From assembly GCA_041287705.1 (NCBI GenBank), contig JBGGNE010000275.1, forward strand, positions 16,454-80,453: a DNA stretch of 64,000 bases. The letters run 5' to 3'. This DNA is from LW23 sp041287705. Lineage in GTDB: Bacteria > Verrucomicrobiota > Verrucomicrobiia > Methylacidiphilales > UBA1321. A model generated the notes under the pieces. The model saw nothing but the letters and a program-made list of their open reading frames with translations, was not told where the DNA came from and made no database searches. The position numbers and the translations under genes were made by a program. How positions within the stretch are numbered: the first letter of the stretch is position 1; every line of letters begins with the position of its first letter. This document shows, one piece after another, positions 9,491-18,782 of the stretch.

Positions 9491-11707
9491 ATGAGTTTTC
9501 TCCGAATCTCGGAATCCGGGCGCATGATTTCGTCGCTATCCAGAGCAGGGCGGATTGCAGGCTTAGGCGCAATCGCTTTTATGACAGGCACAGCTGTGAG
9601 TTTCGCAGATGGTCCGTCGGCCGCTCAACCGGTCGCTGCTAACGCAACGTCAGACGTGGAGCTGAAGAAGGACACGCGCTTCCTCCAGGGATTTGAGGCG
9701 GAGTCAGATTTAGCCGATATAAAGCCCAACTCAGCCGAAATTGCAGTCGTTACTGATGGTGTAACGGAAGGATCCAAAGCGTTTCGTATCACGTTCAAGC
9801 CGCCGGCAGCGTATCCCTCCGTTTTCTTCACACAGGCAAAGCCTGCTGATTTCCGCGGATATGGCGGTCTGGTGTTTGATCTGTACAATCCCGGTGAAGA
9901 TACCGTGGCGTTTGGCGTTCGCATCGATAGCTCCGATAAGGCGGATGGGAACGGCAACAATTCGCGGTCAGGAAAGGGGTCCATTGATGGGAAGCAGCGC
10001 GTGACATTCGTGCTGCCATTTGGCGTGGATCCAGCCTCATTGGGCATGAAGGGTTTGCCCGGCTTTGGCGAGTATCGCAACCTCGGTTCCAGTGGCAGGG
10101 GACCGTTCGATCTGGGCCATATTGTCATGTGGCAGATCTTTATGCAGCGGCCTCACGGTGAACTGCAGTTGGTGGTGGACAACGTCCGGCTCATTCCTGG
10201 TCGCAAATACGATTACAGCAACATTATCGACAAGTACGGGCAGTACAGCAAAACGGACTGGCCCGGGAAGATTAACAGTGATGCTGACTTTGCGGCGCAG
10301 ATAGAAAAGGAGAATGCTGATCTTGCAGCTCACCCAGCGGTGGCTCAACGTAACAAATTTGGCGGATGGGCAGATGGACCGCAACTGGAGGCGACAGGCT
10401 TTTTCCGGGTTGCCAAGTATCAGGACAAGTGGTCGTTTGTTGATCCGGAAGGGCGATTGTTCCTCTCATTTGGTCCTACTACCATTACCGCCGGGGAATC
10501 GACCATAACGAAAGGCCGCGAATACATGTTCATGGCGTTGCCGGAAAACGATGCGCATCTGGCGAAGTACAAGAGCAAGGATGGTGCGCAGATTAATTTT
10601 CTGGGTGCCAATCTTGGACGCAAGTACGGCCCCGACTACAAGACAAAATGGTTTGCCAAGACTTATGACAGACTGATTTCCTGGGGCTTCAATACGATTG
10701 GCGCGTTTTCCAGCTGGGAAACGATGAATAACGGACGAGTGCCTTACACCGCAACCGTCTGGACGCCGGCTAATCACGCCCGCATTTCGACCGGCCACGA
10801 GCAGGTGCGTGCCATGAGTGATCCCTATGATCCTCAGTTTGCCATTGACGTAGCGGCGGGACTGAAGCCGCAGGCATCCAGGGTAAAGGACGATCCCTAC
10901 TTCCTGGGCTATTTTGTGGGAAATGAGGAGCACTGGGGCTACTTCCGCAGCGGGCCGCGTTCTCAGTATACTCTTGTGCTGACTGCCCTGAAGTGCAAAG
11001 CAGGCGACTCTCCAGCAAAGCGGGCTTTCCTGACTCTCCTTCAGAAGAAATATGGTGAAGTAGCGAAGCTGAACGTGGCCTGGGGCACAACGTTTGCAGA
11101 CTGGTCGGCGATGCAAACACCCGTTACGCTCAAGGATCCTTTCACCGAGCCTCTTCTTGCTGATCTCTCCATGCTTCTGAAAGATCTTGCTGATAAGCAC
11201 TTCAGTACGGTGCAGGCGGCGATCAAAAAGGAGGATCCCAACCATTTGTACCTGGGCTGCCGCTTTGCAGGTTACTCGCCGGAGGTCCTGGAGGCAGCTG
11301 CCAAATACAGCGATGTCTTCTCATTTAACGTGTATCGCATTTCCATTGATCCCAGGGAGTGGAGCGTTCTCGATCCTTACGACAAGCCGGTCGTGATCGG
11401 CGAGTTTCATTTCGGTTCGACCGATCGCGGCGTCTTTGACGTTGGGCTGGTGGGTGTCGCCGACCAGAATGCGCGTGGCAGGGCGTATCAGAACTACATC
11501 AAAAGCGTGCTCGCACTGCCTAAATTCATCGGTGCGCACTGGTTCCAGTATAGTGATCAGGCCACGACAGGCCGGGCCATGGATGGCGAAAACGGCAATG
11601 TAGGTTTTATCTCGATTGCCGACACTCCCTATACGGAACTGATATCGGCAGCTCGTGAGATTCACGCCGAAATGTACAAGATCCGCTTTGGGACTACCGC
11701 AAAGTAA
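9491..11707 (+). CDS. Secreted GH50/GH42-like glycoside hydrolase
   Basis: Up to 738 residues; the ATG at 9524 (residue 12) gives the tidier signal peptide ending TAVSFADG. Residues 60-240 form an N-terminal carbohydrate-binding-like jelly roll (GFEAESDLADIKPNS to VVDNVRLIPGRKYDY). The remainder is a TIM barrel of clan GH-A type: FVDPEGRLFLSFGP, then WGFNTIGAFSSWE. Candidate catalytic residues are Glu479 in GNEEHWG (acid/base) and Glu638 in VIGEFHFG (nucleophile), numbered from 9491. The arrangement is closest to beta-agarase GH50 proteins and to GH42-like enzymes. The substrate in a non-marine setting is open; a galactan is plausible. Confidence 0.85.
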   Translation: MSFLRISESGRMISSLSRAGRIAGLGAIAFMTGTAVSFADGPSAAQPVAANATSDVELKKDTRFLQGFEAESDLADIKPNSAEIAVVTDGVTEGSKAFRITFKPPAAYPSVFFTQAKPADFRGYGGLVFDLYNPGEDTVAFGVRIDSSDKADGNGNNSRSGKGSIDGKQRVTFVLPFGVDPASLGMKGLPGFGEYRNLGSSGRGPFDLGHIVMWQIFMQRPHGELQLVVDNVRLIPGRKYDYSNIIDKYGQYSKTDWPGKINSDADFAAQIEKENADLAAHPAVAQRNKFGGWADGPQLEATGFFRVAKYQDKWSFVDPEGRLFLSFGPTTITAGESTITKGREYMFMALPENDAHLAKYKSKDGAQINFLGANLGRKYGPDYKTKWFAKTYDRLISWGFNTIGAFSSWETMNNGRVPYTATVWTPANHARISTGHEQVRAMSDPYDPQFAIDVAAGLKPQASRVKDDPYFLGYFVGNEEHWGYFRSGPRSQYTLVLTALKCKAGDSPAKRAFLTLLQKKYGEVAKLNVAWGTTFADWSAMQTPVTLKDPFTEPLLADLSMLLKDLADKHFSTVQAAIKKEDPNHLYLGCRFAGYSPEVLEAAAKYSDVFSFNVYRISIDPREWSVLDPYDKPVVIGEFHFGSTDRGVFDVGLVGVADQNARGRAYQNYIKSVLALPKFIGAHWFQYSDQATTGRAMDGENGNVGFISIADTPYTELISAAREIHAEMYKIRFGTTAK

Positions 11708-11979
11708 GTGGCTGCTGTTAAGAATGAAGAAAGGGTATATGTCCGGCTGGCTCATGAGCCTGGGCGTGTACCCTTCTTTGGCCTGGATTGTGTCATTTCC
11801 TGATCATCAGCTTCCCTGCATTCCTTTGCATTTCACGGATGCGCGACGAATCTCTGTTTGCAGTGGCAATTGACGCAGGTAATGACACTCGGAGGATAGC
11901 TTTCAGGGGACTGAAATCCCGGGACAGGTCCCGTAGCGGTGAAGTTGTGATTCACACGCTTTAGCTGCAAATTAACGTC
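11708..11979. other. Intergenic region before the pseudopilin gene
   Basis: About 270 bases without a convincing gene on the plus strand. GGGAC and GTCCC segments around 11909-11933 could form a weak hairpin ending the hydrolase transcript. A minus-strand frame with a CVNCH motif crosses the region but is rejected as a gene for lack of a start, signal peptide or space. Confidence 0.35.
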
Positions 11980-12486
11980 ATGACGATAAACGCCACCTTT
12001 ACCGCCAGGATTGTTCGGAAAGTGATGCAGCTGTTTCCCGTTAAACGCAAAGCCGTCAGCCACTGTTCCTGTCGATTGAGTCGTGGTTTTTCTTTGGTGG
12101 AGGTCGTGATGTCGATCAGCATCGTCTCCTTCGCCATGCTGCCGGTCATGGGTTTATTGGGAGTGGGAATGAACGCAGCGCAGGATTCGATCAAGAGCTC
12201 TACCAGCGCTCACATTCTGCAGCAGGTGCAGACGCTCGTGCAGAATCAGGACGTGCCACCCTTCTACTTTTCATCCGCCGGTGACAAGGTAGCAAGCACA
12301 ACTGAAGCGATGTACGAGGTTTCCATTCAGCCCGGTACCATTGTGAATGATGCAACAAAAGGGCTGGCGGCCAAAAAGCTGAGCACCATCATCATCAAAC
12401 GTCTGGGAACAGCCAGTCCGGTAGAGTATGCCCGCACGTTTACGGTGACTTCTCAGAATCCCGCTACGCTCTGGCAGGGGCAGTAA
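11980..12486 (+). CDS. Verru_Chthon cassette protein B-like pseudopilin
   Basis: This 168-residue protein has a type IV pilin-like N-terminus: a basic leader, the processing site RG-FSLVEV (near residue 36), then a hydrophobic helix (SISIVSFAMLPVMGLLGVGM). The pattern and length match the Verru_Chthon cassette B family, described in Verrucomicrobium and Chthoniobacter. It is probably cleaved and N-methylated by a prepilin peptidase and built into a secretion- or pilus-like structure. An alternative ATG at 12025 gives a shorter, more typical leader, but neither start has a good ribosome binding site. Protein A of the same cassette lies 25 kb away; C and D are not in the window. Confidence 0.8.
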   Translation: MTINATFTARIVRKVMQLFPVKRKAVSHCSCRLSRGFSLVEVVMSISIVSFAMLPVMGLLGVGMNAAQDSIKSSTSAHILQQVQTLVQNQDVPPFYFSSAGDKVASTTEAMYEVSIQPGTIVNDATKGLAAKKLSTIIIKRLGTASPVEYARTFTVTSQNPATLWQGQ

Positions 12487-12697
12487 CACGCACCGAAAAT
12501 CGGGATAGCGTTTAGCCTGTTGATGCAATCATTACTATCAGCAATCGTCGCTCCCTGTTTTCAAAATACTTGCTTTTTGACGTGGTTGTCTCACTATTAG
12601 GGATAGCAGGCCAGAGTTTTAATGGTCGGGAATGCGCCGCACTACTATGCGTTGTCTCCCGTAGCCGCCGGCCCGCATAATCCCTCCCTAGCTTGAG

Positions 12698-14599
12698 ATG
12701 AAGAAATTCCTGACCCGTTTGTCCCACGAGTTCGATGTGTGCGTCATCGGTGGCGGTATGTCCGGCGTATGCGCCGCGATTGCCTCCGCCCGTAACGGCG
12801 CCAAAACCGCCCTGGTTCACGACCGCCCCGTATTTGGCGGCAACGCATCGTCGGAGGTCCGTATGTGGATCTGCGGCGCTCATGGCAAGAATAATAAGGA
12901 AGCGGGAATTCTGGAGGAAATCCAGCTGGAGAATGAGTACCGCAATGCAGAGGGCAACTTCTCCGTGTGGGATAGCGTTCTCTGGGGCAAGATTTTTCAT
13001 CAGCCTAACCTCACCGCCTTTCTGAATTGCAGCTGCACCGACGCGGAGATGGACGGTGACACGATCGTGGGTATTGACGCCTGGCAGCTCACCAGCCAGA
13101 CGTGGCATACGATCAAGGCAAAATACTTTATCGACTGCAGCGGCGACAGCATTCTGGCAGCCGTGACAGGCGCGGAATTTCGTACCGGCCGGGAAGCGCG
13201 TGCGGAATTTAATGAAGATATCCAGCCCCACACGGCTGACGCGAAGACCATGGGCAACACGCTGCTGATTCAGCTGCGTCGCACCAAAGAGGCCGTAGGT
13301 TATACACCTCCGCGCTGGGCATATAAATTCACCAGCAAAGATGATCTGCCTCACCGCATACATGGTGTCAGCGCGCATAATTTCTGGTGGCTGGAAGTTG
13401 GCGGTCTGCAGGATACCATCGCTGCCGCCGAGCCCATCCGCGATGAGCTGATGCGCATTGGCTACGGTGTCTGGGACTACATCAAAAACTACGCTAAGGA
13501 AAAGAATCAGGCGGAGAACTGGGCTCTGGAGTGGGTAGGCTCATTGCCCGGCAAGCGCGAGAACCGCCGCTTTGTGGGTGACCACGTTCTGACGCAGAAC
13601 GATGTGCGTGCGGGTGGTGACTTTACCGACAAGATTGCCTATGGCGGCTGGAGCATGGACGACCATCACCCGGCGGGCATCTATTATCCGGGGCATCCCA
13701 CGATCTTCCACCCGGCGCCTTCGCCGTATGGGATTCCCTACCGCAGCCTGTATTCCAGGAATATCTCTAATCTGCTGTTTGCGGGACGCAATATTTCCGT
13801 CACGCATGCAGCGCTTTCCAGCACCCGTGTCATGGGCACCTGCTCCATCATTGGCCAGGCGGCGGGTACGGCGGCAGCACTCTGCGTGCGCCACAGTACT
13901 TCACCTCGCAACCTCAGCAGCGGCGAGCGACTCAGCGAGTTGCAGGCAACGCTGATGGATGACGATTGCTGGCTGCCGGGAATTTCACGACCGATATCCG
14001 AACTTGCACGCACGGGCAGACTGAGCGGTGATGGCGAAAATCTCGAAGCGCTGCTGGATGGACTGGATCGCGATCGCGCCGATGAAAAGCACGCATGGGA
14101 AGGCAAGTGCGGCGACGAGATTAGCTACACCTGGGGTGAAACTCAGTCGGTCGGCGGTGTTCGTCTTGTGCTGGACAGCAATCTGAACATGGAAAAGCGT
14201 ATGCCCTGCGCCTATCCGCACGCCGGTGCTCCTCTTTCCGCCACGCTCGTCAAGCGCTTCAAGATTGAAGCCGCAGCCGATGCAGACGGATCGGGCGGCT
14301 GGACCACGGTGTATGAGGAAACAAATAACTATCAGCGCCTGCTTCAGGTAGCATTGCCTGATGTTAAGGCAAAGGCCTTGCGTTTTGTGCCTATGGAAAC
14401 ATGGGGTGGCACCGGGAAGGCAGAGGCGCGCGTCTTTGCGTTTGAGCCTGTTTCCACGGGCAGCTTTACGGCGAAGATTCCGGAAGTGCCCAATGGGCCC
14501 ACGTTCAGCGACGTACGCGGCCGTTTCTCCGCTGATGATCTCGCTGATCCCGAAAGCGTGGTTGAAGGCAAACAGAAGCAGTCCCGCCACAGCGCCTAA
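12698..14599 (+). CDS. FAD-dependent oxidoreductase (FAD_oxidored family)
   Basis: The 633-residue protein begins with a Rossmann motif (FDVCVIGGGMSGVCAAIASARNG, residues 12-34). The family-specific VFGGNASSEVRMWICG follows near residue 45, then YFIDCSGDSILAAVTGAEFR and, at about residue 370, LLFAGRNISVTHAALSSTRVMGTC. These define the FAD_oxidored group that is expanded in Verrucomicrobiota and Planctomycetota beside carbohydrate genes. Residues 480-610 form a C-terminal beta domain resembling a discoidin-type binding module. The presumed role is oxidation of a sugar or related metabolite; substrate unknown. A strong terminator follows at 14633. Confidence 0.87.
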   Translation: MKKFLTRLSHEFDVCVIGGGMSGVCAAIASARNGAKTALVHDRPVFGGNASSEVRMWICGAHGKNNKEAGILEEIQLENEYRNAEGNFSVWDSVLWGKIFHQPNLTAFLNCSCTDAEMDGDTIVGIDAWQLTSQTWHTIKAKYFIDCSGDSILAAVTGAEFRTGREARAEFNEDIQPHTADAKTMGNTLLIQLRRTKEAVGYTPPRWAYKFTSKDDLPHRIHGVSAHNFWWLEVGGLQDTIAAAEPIRDELMRIGYGVWDYIKNYAKEKNQAENWALEWVGSLPGKRENRRFVGDHVLTQNDVRAGGDFTDKIAYGGWSMDDHHPAGIYYPGHPTIFHPAPSPYGIPYRSLYSRNISNLLFAGRNISVTHAALSSTRVMGTCSIIGQAAGTAAALCVRHSTSPRNLSSGERLSELQATLMDDDCWLPGISRPISELARTGRLSGDGENLEALLDGLDRDRADEKHAWEGKCGDEISYTWGETQSVGGVRLVLDSNLNMEKRMPCAYPHAGAPLSATLVKRFKIEAAADADGSGGWTTVYEETNNYQRLLQVALPDVKAKALRFVPMETWGGTGKAEARVFAFEPVSTGSFTAKIPEVPNGPTFSDVRGRFSADDLADPESVVEGKQKQSRHSA

Positions 14600-14632
14600 G
14601 GGTTAGCAAAGCTAAAAGGAAATCGTTGTCAT

Positions 14633-14672
14633 GCGGAGGGAGGAGAGAAATCTCCGACCTCCGCTTTGTTGT
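14633..14672 (+). terminator. Strong intrinsic terminator with GAAA tetraloop
   Basis: Arms GCGGAGG (14633-14639) and CCTCCGC (14658-14664) enclose a GA/GA internal loop and a second stem GGAGA/TCTCC capped by GAAA. TTTGTTGT follows. It lies 34 bases after the stop of the FAD oxidoreductase. Tandem GA mismatches plus a GNRA loop should be unusually stable. Confidence 0.75.
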
Positions 14673-14883
14673 GTATGGGACAGCTGATTTTCGGCAGAGT
14701 ATCATCTGTACTGGAACAAAAACAGAAATCTCTGATTCCTGAGCATCGACGATGGATAAGGTGATGACAGAGGGCACGGAATCTGATATAGATCAAAAAT
14801 GTGAGTCGCAGATCGGCAACCGTTAGCCGCATGTGCCTTGTGTTGAACGTCACCCAAAGATCACGCTTATCCTGGCTTTCCTT

Positions 14884-15399
14884 ATGAACTGGACCTCTTT
14901 CCGGTATTCCTCCCGTCTCGCTCTTGCCGCTCTTCTGCTCATTCCGGCGGTCCCAGGCATTGTACTGCATGCCCAGGAAACACCCGCACCTGTACCTGCA
15001 GAAGCGCCCGCTCCCAAGCCCGTGGCTCCACCAACCGACAAGGAGGTAAAGACCGCGGTCATCGCCTGCGTTTCCGGTCTGACTTCTGCCGACGCAAATA
15101 AAGTGTCCCAATTTGCCACTACTATTGGTCTTGATGAGGATCAAAAGCTGAAATTCAACAACGCCATGAATACGTATCGAGATGCGTTGGACGGAATCAG
15201 GAATGATAACGCACTCGATGCCAAACAGAAAAAGGCCCAGTCAGCCGAAGCACACAAGACTATGTGCACTACCATTGAAGGTATGTTGAATGACGAGCAG
15301 AAGACTAAAGTAGTGGGGGTATTGAAGCGGCACGCGCAGGCTCAGGCGGCGGCTAAAAAGGCTCAGGCTGATGAGCAGGCAAAGAAAAAGAAGAAGTGA
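14884..15399 (+). CDS. Small secreted helical protein, Spy/CpxP-like
   Basis: From the ATG at 14884 the product has 171 residues. A signal peptide (SRLALAALLLIPAVPGIVLHAQ) is followed by a Pro/Ala-rich linker (residues 28-50) and a helical domain. Two DEDQK/NDEQK segments resemble the LTxxQ repeats of Spy/CpxP periplasmic chaperone-like proteins. The C-terminus is Lys/Ala-rich. A longer start at 14833 would put 17 residues before a good signal peptide and is less likely. Two cysteines (ACVSG and TMCTT) could form a disulfide. The function is inferred only from weak similarity. Confidence 0.65.
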   Translation: MNWTSFRYSSRLALAALLLIPAVPGIVLHAQETPAPVPAEAPAPKPVAPPTDKEVKTAVIACVSGLTSADANKVSQFATTIGLDEDQKLKFNNAMNTYRDALDGIRNDNALDAKQKKAQSAEAHKTMCTTIEGMLNDEQKTKVVGVLKRHAQAQAAAKKAQADEQAKKKKK

Positions 15400-15422
15400 G
15401 ACACGTTGTAAGCGGGTTTATC

Positions 15423-15450
15423 GTGCCGGTTGGGAATTCCGGCACAATTT
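15423..15450. terminator. Terminator hairpin between convergent genes
   Basis: GTGCCGG (15423-15429) pairs with CCGGCAC (15439-15445) across a nine-base loop and is followed by AATTTAT. It lies between the Spy-like gene (plus) and the capsule-type gene (minus), so it may serve either. Confidence 0.55.
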
Positions 15451-15500
15451 ATCGAAACCAATTTGCATTGCGGTGAGCCTCTTCGCCGCAGTTAAGCGTT

Positions 15501-17066
15501 TTAGGAAGTACAGCACTCTTTGTTAGCACATGATGAAGCGCTGAGCTTTCCTTCCGCGGGACGTGGCGATTCTGCAAGCCAGCCGTCCTGCTCTTTGTAC
15601 AGCTTTTCGAAATCCGATTTGTCTTTCCAGTCCTGCAGCCACTTCCTGATGCCACTGACTGCCGGACGAGATTCGCATTTCCCAAGCCATTCATGTGCTG
15701 GTCGCCCCGCTTCGAGTCTTTTGCCTTTAAAGGTAAGCGTGTAGTAGTTAACTTCCTGGCAATACTTATAATGGTGTCCGCTGCATCGCCAGAAGGCACC
15801 ATAGGCTATGGCTTTTTCTTTGTCTTTAGGAACAAGTGTTGACTTGATACAGGTGATGAGATCCTCAACAGTATCAGGCTCATATACAGCATCATAGCCG
15901 CGATATGCACTTTCGTTCGCAAGTACGCCGGGCTTCTGATAATAGGTTGCCTCAATGCCCATGGTGGAAGTGAACGCGATGACTTTCTCCGATTTCCAGA
16001 GCATGGCGTAGCTGGAGACAATCGAATCGGGAAGGACAAGAGTCAGATTCTTGAGTTGCGTGATTTCCGGGCGCACCCACCACTGAAGTTTTTCGCGTAT
16101 GGAATTAGGGTGTATGCGCAGGTAAATGCGGGTGTTTGCCTCACCCTCCATGCCTTTGCAGATGGCCAGGACCCCGTCGTACTGCGATTTGAATAGCCGC
16201 GACTTGATCAGGCCCGTAAGGCCGCTGAACTCTCCCTCAGTTGAGGCAAAGATAACAATATTGCGGCGATCATCGTCCCAGTCCTCGGGCAACAGGCCCG
16301 CTGTCTGGTTCTTGGTGTATGAGACCCAGCCGGAAAGCTTGCCACGCGGGCGCTCGTCGTAGAACTCCATTCCCTGCTTGTAGATTTCGGGATTGTGCTT
16401 GTTGGCTTCCCAAAACTGGGGGATCAGTCGGGCGTACTGCGTGGGTTCATGCGGTACCGTGTTCTCGGCGACATAGTACGTTTTGATGCCGCCACGTTCG
16501 TGCGTTCTGAACGTCACCCCGGCCTGTTCGCAGGCGCGTATCCAGGGGCGGGCGGTGGCAAAACGGCCGTTAAATACATACACGCAGTCATATCCACCCC
16601 TTTTCAACTCGTTGACCGCAAACGTATAGGCCTTGTACGCATCCGAAATGAGTCCCTGGGTGATCTCTGGAAAGTCGCGCGGGTTTGGGTAGACATTACC
16701 CGTGCGATCCACCAATGAAGAGAAAACACATGCGCCGAAATCGAAACCTTTATAGACGTAGTCGCGCAGCTCGTAGCCGTCCCTAAACCGGGTTTTCAAA
16801 TCCCACGGAAGCGAGGGATCTTTCTCCGGCCAGGAGACAATGTTAAATTTTCCTTCCAGCATTGCTGTCGCATCCTGCTGAATGCCGATGCAGCGTGCGC
16901 AGTGATAGAGGAGGTGTTTGGGGTTTGGCTCGCAGTTTTTGAGTGAAGCCCTGCACTGCACCAGCGTTACATCGTCTCCATTATTCAGATGACCCTGCAG
17001 AATTTCCATTTCCGTGGTGTAATGGAAAGTCCACATGGGGTAGAGGGCGGTAAAGAGAACTTTCAT
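15501..17066 (-). CDS. Capsule/surface-carbohydrate biosynthesis-like protein
   Basis: From the ATG at 17064-17066 the product has 521 residues (a 30-residue longer frame is possible). The N-terminal MKVLFTALYPMWTFHYTTEMEI and the C-terminal half (NIVIFASTEGEFSGL, RIHPNSIR, VIAFTSTMGIEATYYQKPGV) resemble GT-B-fold proteins of capsule and surface-carbohydrate synthesis. The STMGIEAxYxxxPG segment in particular matches the capsule_synth/UDP-epimerase-like C-terminal domain. A Cys-rich region (residues 37-62, with HLLYHCARCIG) and the tail CANKECCTS are unusual and could bind metal. It is cytoplasmic. It is divergent from the flavoprotein at 17267, which may modify the same glycan. Confidence 0.7.
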   Translation of the reverse strand: MKVLFTALYPMWTFHYTTEMEILQGHLNNGDDVTLVQCRASLKNCEPNPKHLLYHCARCIGIQQDATAMLEGKFNIVSWPEKDPSLPWDLKTRFRDGYELRDYVYKGFDFGACVFSSLVDRTGNVYPNPRDFPEITQGLISDAYKAYTFAVNELKRGGYDCVYVFNGRFATARPWIRACEQAGVTFRTHERGGIKTYYVAENTVPHEPTQYARLIPQFWEANKHNPEIYKQGMEFYDERPRGKLSGWVSYTKNQTAGLLPEDWDDDRRNIVIFASTEGEFSGLTGLIKSRLFKSQYDGVLAICKGMEGEANTRIYLRIHPNSIREKLQWWVRPEITQLKNLTLVLPDSIVSSYAMLWKSEKVIAFTSTMGIEATYYQKPGVLANESAYRGYDAVYEPDTVEDLITCIKSTLVPKDKEKAIAYGAFWRCSGHHYKYCQEVNYYTLTFKGKRLEAGRPAHEWLGKCESRPAVSGIRKWLQDWKDKSDFEKLYKEQDGWLAESPRPAEGKLSASSCANKECCTS

Positions 17067-17266
17067 AATAGAGAAGGGTGCTGAGGTGTCACGAGGGCCG
17101 CACCCTGAAGGCCAAACCCGCGTTGGGGTCTGATGATCATTAGCAAGAACACGCACGGGATGTAAATCTTGCAGAACTTAACTTAATACTAAATAGGGCC
17201 GCGATCTGTCGGCATGGCCCGAAATTGCTGGTCTTTCCGAGCAATCCATCTGTATATACGAGACCC

Positions 17267-18685
17267 ATGCTACCACCTTGCTCATTCCTTGTCGCCGGCG
17301 GGGGTATTGCCGGCATGCTTTCTGCCCGTACGCTGGCCGAAGCGGGGGCGCGGGTTACCATTGTCGAACGAAATGCGGCGCTCGGCGGGCTGCTGGCTTC
17401 GCGGACTTTTGAGCGTGAGGAGTGGGTATTTGATTACGGAACGCATCTGCCCGAAAAGCTTGGCATTGCGGATCTGGACCGCAGGCTCTTTGGTCGCATA
17501 ACTAGCGAGGAGTGGCTGCAGATTCCCTTTTACAAGACTGGCAACTATGCCTTTGGCCAACTGAATGAGATTTCTGGTAACATAAGCCTGCATTCTCTGG
17601 GCAAAGAACTTCATGATTCGATCAGCTCCACTCTGATCCAGTTTCCTGATCCAGTTGCAGGTTTTGAGGAAGCCGGGGGCGGCGCCAACCTGAAAGACTA
17701 CGTAACAGCGCAGTACGGGCAGCAGATGGCCGAGCACGTATTTTCGCCCATCATGAAGAAATTTTACGGGCATGAGCTTTCGGAGCTTTCTCCTGTGGCC
17801 CACCATACGTTTGGGCTGTTTCGCTTCCTTGCATATGATCCGGAGAGTTCGATCAAGCTGAAGGAGAACCCCGCGATCGATTCGCGCCTTGCCTTTCATA
17901 GTTCCTCGCACGGCGTTGTTGGACGCACATCCTACTACCCGCGGACGGGTGGCATTGGCGAGTGGACCAGATTGCTTGCCGAAGATCTGGAGGCCCTTGG
18001 TGTTCAGGTCATTACGGAGGACAGTATTACTGCCCTGGCTGCAGAACCTGGTGACTCCCGCAGGCTTTGCTCAGCCACCTTGAAGAGCGGCAAGGTGGTA
18101 AACTTTAATCACCTGATCTGGACTCTTCCGGCTGCCATGTTGCTACGGCTGACAGGTCATGCAGAGGCTGCGCAAATGACAGCCCCCAAACATTCGCGCA
18201 TTTCCCTGTACCATTTTGTTCTGGATAAGCCGCCAGTATCTCCTCTCTTTTACATGACGTGTTTTGATCCAGAAATGGAGACATTCCGCGTTACGCTCTA
18301 TGATAATGTTCAGGGCACTCCTGTAGATGGAGTTCATCGTATTACTGTAGAAGTGCTGACTCCAACGGCAGGCAGAGCAACCCCTTCAATTGAGAAGATC
18401 TTTAACGAGTTGTCTCAGATCGGCCTGATTTCTTCGGATACAAAAGCGATAGCCAGCTTTCAGGATGAACTATCGGTGGGATTTCCAATTTTTACTCCTG
18501 CCTTCATCAATCAGACAAAACTCGCTCAATCTCTGGTGGAAAGAGATTATAGCAATGTTTCCTTGTTTGGTCGCAATGGAGGTTCGGTGTTCTTCATGAG
18601 GGATGTTCTTGTTGATATTCATGATCGCCTGCCAATGGTCATGGAAGAAACCACTGCACTGGCCAATGCAGGCACTGGCAGGTGA
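17267..18685 (+). CDS. FAD-dependent NAD(P)-binding protein, amine oxidase/UDP-galactopyranose mutase-like
   Basis: From the ATG at 17267 the product has 472 residues; the frame could start at 17225. The N-terminal motif FLVAGGGIAGMLSARTLAEAGARVTIVE with NAALGGLL is the FAD-binding signature of the amine-oxidase/protoporphyrinogen-oxidase superfamily. The later YYPRTGGIGEWTRLLAEDLE and HLIWTLPAAMLLRL fit the same family and resemble proteins found in surface-polysaccharide loci. It is cytoplasmic. Placement 200 bases from a divergent capsule-type gene suggests a role in preparing or modifying a surface sugar; this is inference. It ends in a strong shared terminator. Confidence 0.8.
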   Translation: MLPPCSFLVAGGGIAGMLSARTLAEAGARVTIVERNAALGGLLASRTFEREEWVFDYGTHLPEKLGIADLDRRLFGRITSEEWLQIPFYKTGNYAFGQLNEISGNISLHSLGKELHDSISSTLIQFPDPVAGFEEAGGGANLKDYVTAQYGQQMAEHVFSPIMKKFYGHELSELSPVAHHTFGLFRFLAYDPESSIKLKENPAIDSRLAFHSSSHGVVGRTSYYPRTGGIGEWTRLLAEDLEALGVQVITEDSITALAAEPGDSRRLCSATLKSGKVVNFNHLIWTLPAAMLLRLTGHAEAAQMTAPKHSRISLYHFVLDKPPVSPLFYMTCFDPEMETFRVTLYDNVQGTPVDGVHRITVEVLTPTAGRATPSIEKIFNELSQIGLISSDTKAIASFQDELSVGFPIFTPAFINQTKLAQSLVERDYSNVSLFGRNGGSVFFMRDVLVDIHDRLPMVMEETTALANAGTGR

Positions 18686-18707
18686 TCCTACTGAAATGTC
18701 TATTAAA

Positions 18708-18748
18708 ATGGATTGGACGCTCCGCTAAATGCGAAACGTCCAATCCAT
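18708..18748. terminator. 12-bp perfect inverted repeat between convergent genes
   Basis: ATGGATTGGACG (18708-18719) and CGTCCAATCCAT (18737-18748) are perfect complements across 17 bases. On the minus strand a T-rich run follows, so it probably ends the hydrolase gene at 18783. It may also stop the flavoprotein transcript. Confidence 0.75.
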
Positions 18749-18782
18749 AACATTATTCGGCAGACGGACGGAATTCGCCTAT

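Noticed and set aside
11833..12063. Minus-strand frame with a CVNCH heme-type motif near the pseudopilin gene
   Set aside because: It has no signal peptide, no good start and overlaps the pseudopilin coding sequence. One CxxCH in a 76-codon frame can arise by chance.
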